From an uncultured Sphingomonas sp. (GTDB lineage Bacteria > Pseudomonadota > Alphaproteobacteria > Sphingomonadales > Sphingomonadaceae): a stretch of 64,000 bases of DNA. The stretch lies in contig CAJYLT010000031.1 of assembly GCA_913775795.1 (NCBI GenBank), positions 1 to 64,000 of the forward strand. The letters are read 5' to 3'. Under the pieces are notes generated by a model that did not search any database, had not been told where the DNA came from, and worked only from the letters and a program-made list of their open reading frames with translations. The position numbers were made by a program, and so were the translations under genes. Every line of letters starts with the position of its first letter. Position 1 is the first letter of the stretch. Positions 61,351 to 64,000 of the stretch are shown here, piece by piece.

Positions 61351-62651
61351 GCGGCGTCCGCACGATCGACCGGCCCGCGACGGGCGGGGCGATGGACCGC
61401 GTGGTCGCGAAGCGGCGCCTGCCGCGCTGGGCGTGGGGCGTGGCCGCCGCTGCCTCGCTGGCCGTCGCCGCGCTCGCCTTCTGGCTCTACGCCCCGCGCG
61501 GCGACAGCCAGACCGTGGCGACCGACCGGCTGACGATCGCGACGGTCACCAACGGCAGCTTCGACGACTTCATCCCGCTGCGCGCGCGGGTGACGCCGTT
61601 GTTCACCGTCTATCTCGACGCGATCGAGGGTGGGCGCGTGGAAAAGATCCTGGTCGAGGACGGCGCGGTGCTGACCGCCGGCCAGCCGATCGTCGAGTTG
61701 TCGAACGCCGAACTGCAACTCTCGACGCTCGCGCGCCAGACCGAGGTGGAGCAGCAGATCAACAACATGCGCAGCCAGGAACTGGCGCTGTCGCAAACCC
61801 GCCTGTCCAACGAGCGCGCGCTGCTGGAGGCGCAGCTTGGTCTGCAACGGGCGAAGCGGCAGTACGAGCGGGAGGCGCCGCTGGCCCAGAAGGGCTTCGT
61901 CGCCGGCCGCGTCTTTGCCGACACCACCGACCAGTATCGCTACGAAGAGCGCCGCCTCGCCGCCGTCGCGCGCAGCCAGTCGAACGACGAGCGGCTGCAA
62001 TCGAGCCAGTTGTCGCAACAGCGCGCCTCGATCGGCTCGATGCGCGCCGGCCTCGCCATCGCGCGCGACAACCTCGCCGCGCTCAACCTGCGCGCGCCGG
62101 TGGCGGGCAAGCTCTCCGGCTTCGACCTCCAGGTGGGCCAGAGCCTGCCGCGCGGGGAGCGGATCGGCCAGATCGACAGTCCCGGGCGTAACAAGCTGAT
62201 GGCCGGGGTGGACGAATTCTATCTCGGCCGCATCGTCCTCGACCAGAAGGCGGCGGTGGAACTGGGCGGGCGCAGCTATCCGGCGCGTGTGTCGAAAATC
62301 TATCCGCAGGTCGCCAACGGCCAGTTCCAGATCGACCTGCAATTCACCGGCACCGAGCCCCCCGGCATCTCGCGCGGGCAGACGCTTCAGGCGCGGCTGA
62401 CGCTCGGCGATCCGGTACCCGCGCGGCTGATCCCCAACGGCGCCTTCTATGCCGAAAGCGGCGGGCGCTATGTGTTCGTCGTCGCTGCCGATGGCCGGAG
62501 CGCGGTCAAGCGCCCCGTCCGCCTCGGCCGCCGCAACGCCGCCTCGATCGAGGTGCTCGACGGGCTCGACCCCGGCGAGCGCGTCGTCACCTCTCCCTAT
62601 ACCGGGTTCGCCGACAAGGATCGGCTCGACCTCTCCTCGTCAAAGGAATGA
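61347..62651 (+). CDS. HlyD/MacA-type periplasmic adaptor of ABC exporter
   Basis: This 434-residue protein starts at GTG 61347, overlapping the small upstream gene. An N-terminal anchor helix (about residues 30-48, WGVAAAASLAVAALAFWLY) is followed by a split barrel-sandwich domain (VEKILVEDGAVLTAGQPI, then LRAPVAGKLSGFDLQVGQSL), a coiled-coil hairpin (about 130-240) and beta-barrel domains. MacA-like adaptors bridge the inner-membrane ABC transporter and a TolC-type outer-membrane channel. The stop overlaps the ATPase start (ATGA). No TolC homologue is in the window. Confidence 0.92.
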   Translation: MSGVRTIDRPATGGAMDRVVAKRRLPRWAWGVAAAASLAVAALAFWLYAPRGDSQTVATDRLTIATVTNGSFDDFIPLRARVTPLFTVYLDAIEGGRVEKILVEDGAVLTAGQPIVELSNAELQLSTLARQTEVEQQINNMRSQELALSQTRLSNERALLEAQLGLQRAKRQYEREAPLAQKGFVAGRVFADTTDQYRYEERRLAAVARSQSNDERLQSSQLSQQRASIGSMRAGLAIARDNLAALNLRAPVAGKLSGFDLQVGQSLPRGERIGQIDSPGRNKLMAGVDEFYLGRIVLDQKAAVELGGRSYPARVSKIYPQVANGQFQIDLQFTGTEPPGISRGQTLQARLTLGDPVPARLIPNGAFYAESGGRYVFVVAADGRSAVKRPVRLGRRNAASIEVLDGLDPGERVVTSPYTGFADKDRLDLSSSKE

Positions 62652-63334
62652 CCATGCTTCAGATGCGCCAGCTGTCCCGCGTCTATCAGACCGACACGGT
62701 GGAAACGACCGCGCTCGACGCCATCGACCTCGACGTGGGGGCGGGCGAGTTCGTCGCGATCATGGGGCCGTCGGGTTGCGGCAAGTCGACGCTGCTCAAC
62801 CTGATCGGCATGCTCGATCGCCCGTCGAGCGGCTCCTACGTCTTCGACGGGCAGGAAGTGGCGACGCTCTCCGAGGCGCAGCTGTCAGCGGTGCGCAAGG
62901 CGAGCCTCGGCTTCATCTTCCAGAGCTTCAACCTGGTCGACGAACTGACGGTGCGCGAGAATATCGAGCTGGCGCTCCTCTATCACGCGGTTCCTGCGGC
63001 CGAGCGGCGGGCGCGGACCGATGCGGTGATGGACCGCGTCGGCATCGCCCACCGCGCGCGCCACCGCCCCGGCCAGCTGTCGGGCGGGCAGCAGCAGCGC
63101 GTCGCGGTCGCCCGCGCGCTGGTGGCCGAGCCCAAGCTCATTCTGGCGGACGAGCCGACCGGCAACCTCGACACCGCGCATGGCGAGGAAGTGATGCGGA
63201 TGCTGCAATCGCTGAATGCGGCTGGCGCGACGATCGTGATGGTCACGCACTCGCCCGCGCACGCCGACTTTGCCGGCCGCATCGTCAACATGCTCGACGG
63301 CCGCATCCTCCAGGAACGCCGCCGCGCCGCCTGA
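62648..63334 (+). CDS. MacB/LolD-type ABC exporter ATPase
   Basis: This 228-residue ATPase has Walker A (MGPSGCGKSTLLN, about residue 39), Q-loop FIFQSFNLV, signature LSGGQQQRVAVARALV and Walker B LILADEPTGNLD, followed by MVTHS. It powers the FtsX-like permease encoded 30 bp downstream. In such type VII systems ATP hydrolysis drives mechanotransmission that pushes peptides or macrolides out through the adaptor and outer channel (family knowledge). The ATG overlaps the adaptor stop and is preceded by AAAGGA. Confidence 0.95.
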   Translation: MTMLQMRQLSRVYQTDTVETTALDAIDLDVGAGEFVAIMGPSGCGKSTLLNLIGMLDRPSSGSYVFDGQEVATLSEAQLSAVRKASLGFIFQSFNLVDELTVRENIELALLYHAVPAAERRARTDAVMDRVGIAHRARHRPGQLSGGQQQRVAVARALVAEPKLILADEPTGNLDTAHGEEVMRMLQSLNAAGATIVMVTHSPAHADFAGRIVNMLDGRILQERRRAA

Positions 63335-63364
63335 TCCTCCCGCCTGATTTCGGAGCCGTCCATC

Positions 63365-64000
63365 ATGTGGCGCAACTATCTTCTCGTCGGCCTTCGCGCG
63401 CTCGCCAAGAGCCGGGTCTATGCCGCGATCAACATCGCCGGGCTCGCACTCGGGCTGGCGGCGTGCCTGCTGATCCTCGTCTATGTCCGCTACGAGGCGA
63501 GCTATGACCGCTGGATGCCCGGCAGCGACCGCGCCTTCCAGCTTCAGACGCTCTATTCGGCGACCGATACCGGTGGCGAGGAGATGAAGCTGCAGGTCAG
63601 TTCGATCGTCGCGGGGCGGGCGCTGGCCAAGGACTATCCCGATCAGGTCGAGCGCCATGTCTGGGTCCGCGGCTTTTCGCCCGTCGTGATCCAGGACGGG
63701 CAGGCGAGCCAGATCGAGAAGCTGCGCATGGCCGACGGCAACCTGTTCGAGATCATGGACGTGCCGTTCGCGCGCGGATCGGCGGCGACGGCGCTGCCTG
63801 ACGCGCATTCGATCGCGCTGAGCGAAAGCGAGGCGAAGCGCCGGTTCGGCGATGCCGATCCGACCGGCCGGACGCTGACGATCGTCGATAACAACGGGCC
63901 GGTCGACTACCGCATCACCGCCGTGTTCAGGGACTGGCCGCGCAATTCCAGCTTCAGCGCGGGCGCGGTCGCGCGCTTCGACCTGGAGGCGCAGTTCGCC
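63365..64000 (+). CDS. MacB-like (FtsX) ABC permease, partial
   Basis: The gene starts at 63365 and runs off the right edge; 212 codons are visible. The N-terminal helix (about residues 20-42, INIAGLALGLAACLLILVYV) and the periplasmic MacB_PCD domain beginning near YDRWMP are typical of MacB-type permeases of the peptide/drug export group. The segment IALSESEAKRRFGDADPTGRTL is characteristic. It should pair with the ATPase and adaptor upstream. Confidence 0.9.
   Translation, partial: MWRNYLLVGLRALAKSRVYAAINIAGLALGLAACLLILVYVRYEASYDRWMPGSDRAFQLQTLYSATDTGGEEMKLQVSSIVAGRALAKDYPDQVERHVWVRGFSPVVIQDGQASQIEKLRMADGNLFEIMDVPFARGSAATALPDAHSIALSESEAKRRFGDADPTGRTLTIVDNNGPVDYRITAVFRDWPRNSSFSAGAVARFDLEAQFA

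Overview
The window is uniformly GC-rich, densely packed DNA with many ATGA/GTGA start-stop overlaps. Its gene repertoire (TonB siderophore receptor, DUF3526-type ABC permease, IS5/IS427-type transposase remnant, NtrC/NtrY-like pair beside a MacAB-type exporter, complete type VI secretion locus) points to an alphaproteobacterium, most likely a sphingomonad. That placement is inference from gene content and protein style. No rRNA, tRNA, CRISPR array or phage module was seen.

Layout. (1) 1-4302: an ABC permease (cut by the left edge) and its ATPase on the minus strand, divergent from a TonB-dependent siderophore-type receptor. (2) 4330-6587: a DUF427 protein, a lipoprotein esterase and a decayed IS5-family element. 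(3) 6713-24015: a LuxR-type regulator divergent from a tightly coupled operon encoding a two-partner-secretion transporter, a 3,320-residue filamentous-haemagglutinin-like exoprotein, an exported CHAT-domain protease-like protein and a CPBP membrane protease. (4) 24024-55982: an M23 peptidase and a full T6SS in three blocks. Block one is tssK-tssL-tssM-tagF-pppA-ppkA (+). Block two is vgrG, a DUF6931-like gene, tagH and an M15 peptidase gene (-). Block three is ompA-like, tssA-tssB-tssC-hcp-tagJ-tssE-tssF-tssG-tssH (+), followed by an unknown gene, PAAR, DUF4123, a small protein, a 635-residue effector candidate and a 274-residue partner. (5) 56054-64000: a NYN-domain protein, an MFS transporter, a histidine kinase/sigma-54 regulator pair and a divergent MacAB-like exporter operon cut by the right edge.

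How it fits together. The T6SS carries the full threonine-phosphorylation switch (PpkA, PppA, TagH, TagF), a sheath, ClpV, tube, spike and baseplate, and two cargo sites. One follows vgrG (a peptidoglycan-peptidase-like protein without a signal peptide) and one follows PAAR/DUF4123. No TssJ lipoprotein gene is present; peptidoglycan anchoring could come from the OmpA domain on TssL and a separate OmpA-like protein.

The most notable non-coding signal is a near-identical inverted repeat, TCACCCA-N2-TGGGTGATGC, present in two divergent control regions: between luxR and the two-partner-secretion operon (7953-7971) and between vgrG and the ompA-tssA operon (39721-39739). It suggests that one regulator, perhaps the LuxR-type protein itself, co-controls the giant surface protein/CHAT system and the T6SS. 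A second regulatory signal is a strong sigma-54 promoter in front of the exporter operon, with a weaker one facing the adjacent NtrC-type regulator.
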